Positions 5,322 through 5,592 of a stretch of DNA of 5,592 nt are shown in pieces; position 1 is the first letter of the stretch, and each line of letters begins with the position of its first letter. Position numbers and translations under genes: made by a program. The stretch comes from Rhodospirillaceae bacterium (lineage in GTDB: Bacteria; Pseudomonadota; Alphaproteobacteria; UBA9219), in assembly GCA_003486725.1 (NCBI GenBank), contig DNGD01000225.1, positions 1 through 5,592 of the forward strand. Reading direction: 5' to 3'. Under the pieces are notes generated by a model. That model was not told the origin of the DNA. It did not search any database and worked only from the letters and a program-made list of their open reading frames with translations.

Positions 5322-5592
5322 ATGATCGAGCCATTGACCGCCGCCTCGCGCGAACTGTGGGTCACTTTGCATTCAACGCCGGATCTGATCGTGATCACCG
5401 ATATGATGATCGCGCTGATCCTTGGTTTTCTTTTCGGGTATGAACGCTCGTACCATGGCCGCGCGGCAGGCATGCGGACCTATGGCCTTGTGTGCATGGT
5501 GTCGTCGGCGCTGGTTTCCGTTTCGGTTCACCCAGCCTTATGGCTGGGCGGGCATTCGACCGCGAACGTGGCGATCATCGACGCGACGCGCA
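5322..5592 (+). CDS. MgtC/SapB family inner-membrane protein, N-terminal part (runs off the window)
   Basis: Ninety complete codons are visible before the window ends. After a short N-terminal segment, a membrane helix spans about residues 22-40 (LIVITDMMIALILGFLFG). It is followed by the family signature YERSYHGRAAGMRTYGLV (40-57), equivalent to the GxERxxxxxxAGxRTxxLV motif of MgtC. A second helix follows at about 54-68 (YGLVCMVSSALVSVS). At the edge, IIDATR corresponds to the DxxRIAAQVVSGIGFLGAG motif, whose remainder lies outside. MgtC proteins are linked to growth at low magnesium and, in Salmonella, to survival in macrophages and inhibition of the F-type ATP synthase. SapB-type relatives occur widely in non-pathogens, so no virulence role should be assumed. 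The start is fixed by a good ribosome site. It probably shares a transcript with the DUF924 gene 24 bases upstream. I see no magnesium-sensing leader in the short gap. Confidence 0.88.
   Translation, partial: MIEPLTAASRELWVTLHSTPDLIVITDMMIALILGFLFGYERSYHGRAAGMRTYGLVCMVSSALVSVSVHPALWLGGHSTANVAIIDATR

Noticed and set aside
5531..5548. Perfect seven-base hairpin CCCAGCC-TTAT-GGCTGGG in the MgtC gene
   Set aside because: It lies inside coding sequence (HPALWLGG) with no following T run, so it is not a terminator. Nothing else suggests a function.
1..5592. A mobile element, defence island or phage remnant
   Set aside because: Composition is even and the genes belong to common chromosomal families. 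There are no integrase, transposase, terminal repeats or toxin-antitoxin pairs.

Overview
The window reads as an ordinary chromosomal segment of an alphaproteobacterium. It is moderately GC-rich, densely coded, and even in codon use. The main taxonomic clue is the leftward cluster small lipoprotein > lysA > DUF4175/TIGR02302 membrane protein, a gene order typical of Alphaproteobacteria. I cannot place it below class level. I see no tRNA, rRNA, insertion sequence, CRISPR array or other sign of recent transfer.

Left half, minus strand (1-2729): three genes overlap end to start. A short LptM-type lipoprotein comes first, then lysA (diaminopimelate decarboxylase, last step of lysine synthesis), then the N-terminal half of a large DUF4175/TIGR02302 inner-membrane protein that leaves the window at base 1. 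The overlaps (ATGA between lipoprotein and lysA, 11 bases between lysA and DUF4175) point to one translationally coupled operon.

Right half, plus strand (2775-5592): a TlpA/ResA-like periplasmic thioredoxin is divergent from the lipoprotein across only 45 bases. After another 45 bases comes an OmpR-type winged-helix regulator with a degenerate receiver domain. An extended -10 box sits so close to its ATG that the transcript is probably leaderless. The regulator overlaps by GTGA a lipoprotein of the DUF882/MepK (peptidase M15-like) murein endopeptidase family. A DUF924 protein and the start of an MgtC/SapB membrane protein follow.

The unifying theme is the cell envelope: meso-diaminopimelate metabolism, murein cleavage, outer-membrane lipoproteins, periplasmic thiol chemistry and an inner-membrane MgtC protein. 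The points most worth a second look are the regulator-endopeptidase pair with its leaderless promoter, the absence of argH between the lipoprotein and tlpA-like genes where related genomes usually carry it, and active-site variants in the thioredoxin and LysA. I did not find a clearly new multi-gene system. The noncoding gaps are all under 70 bases.
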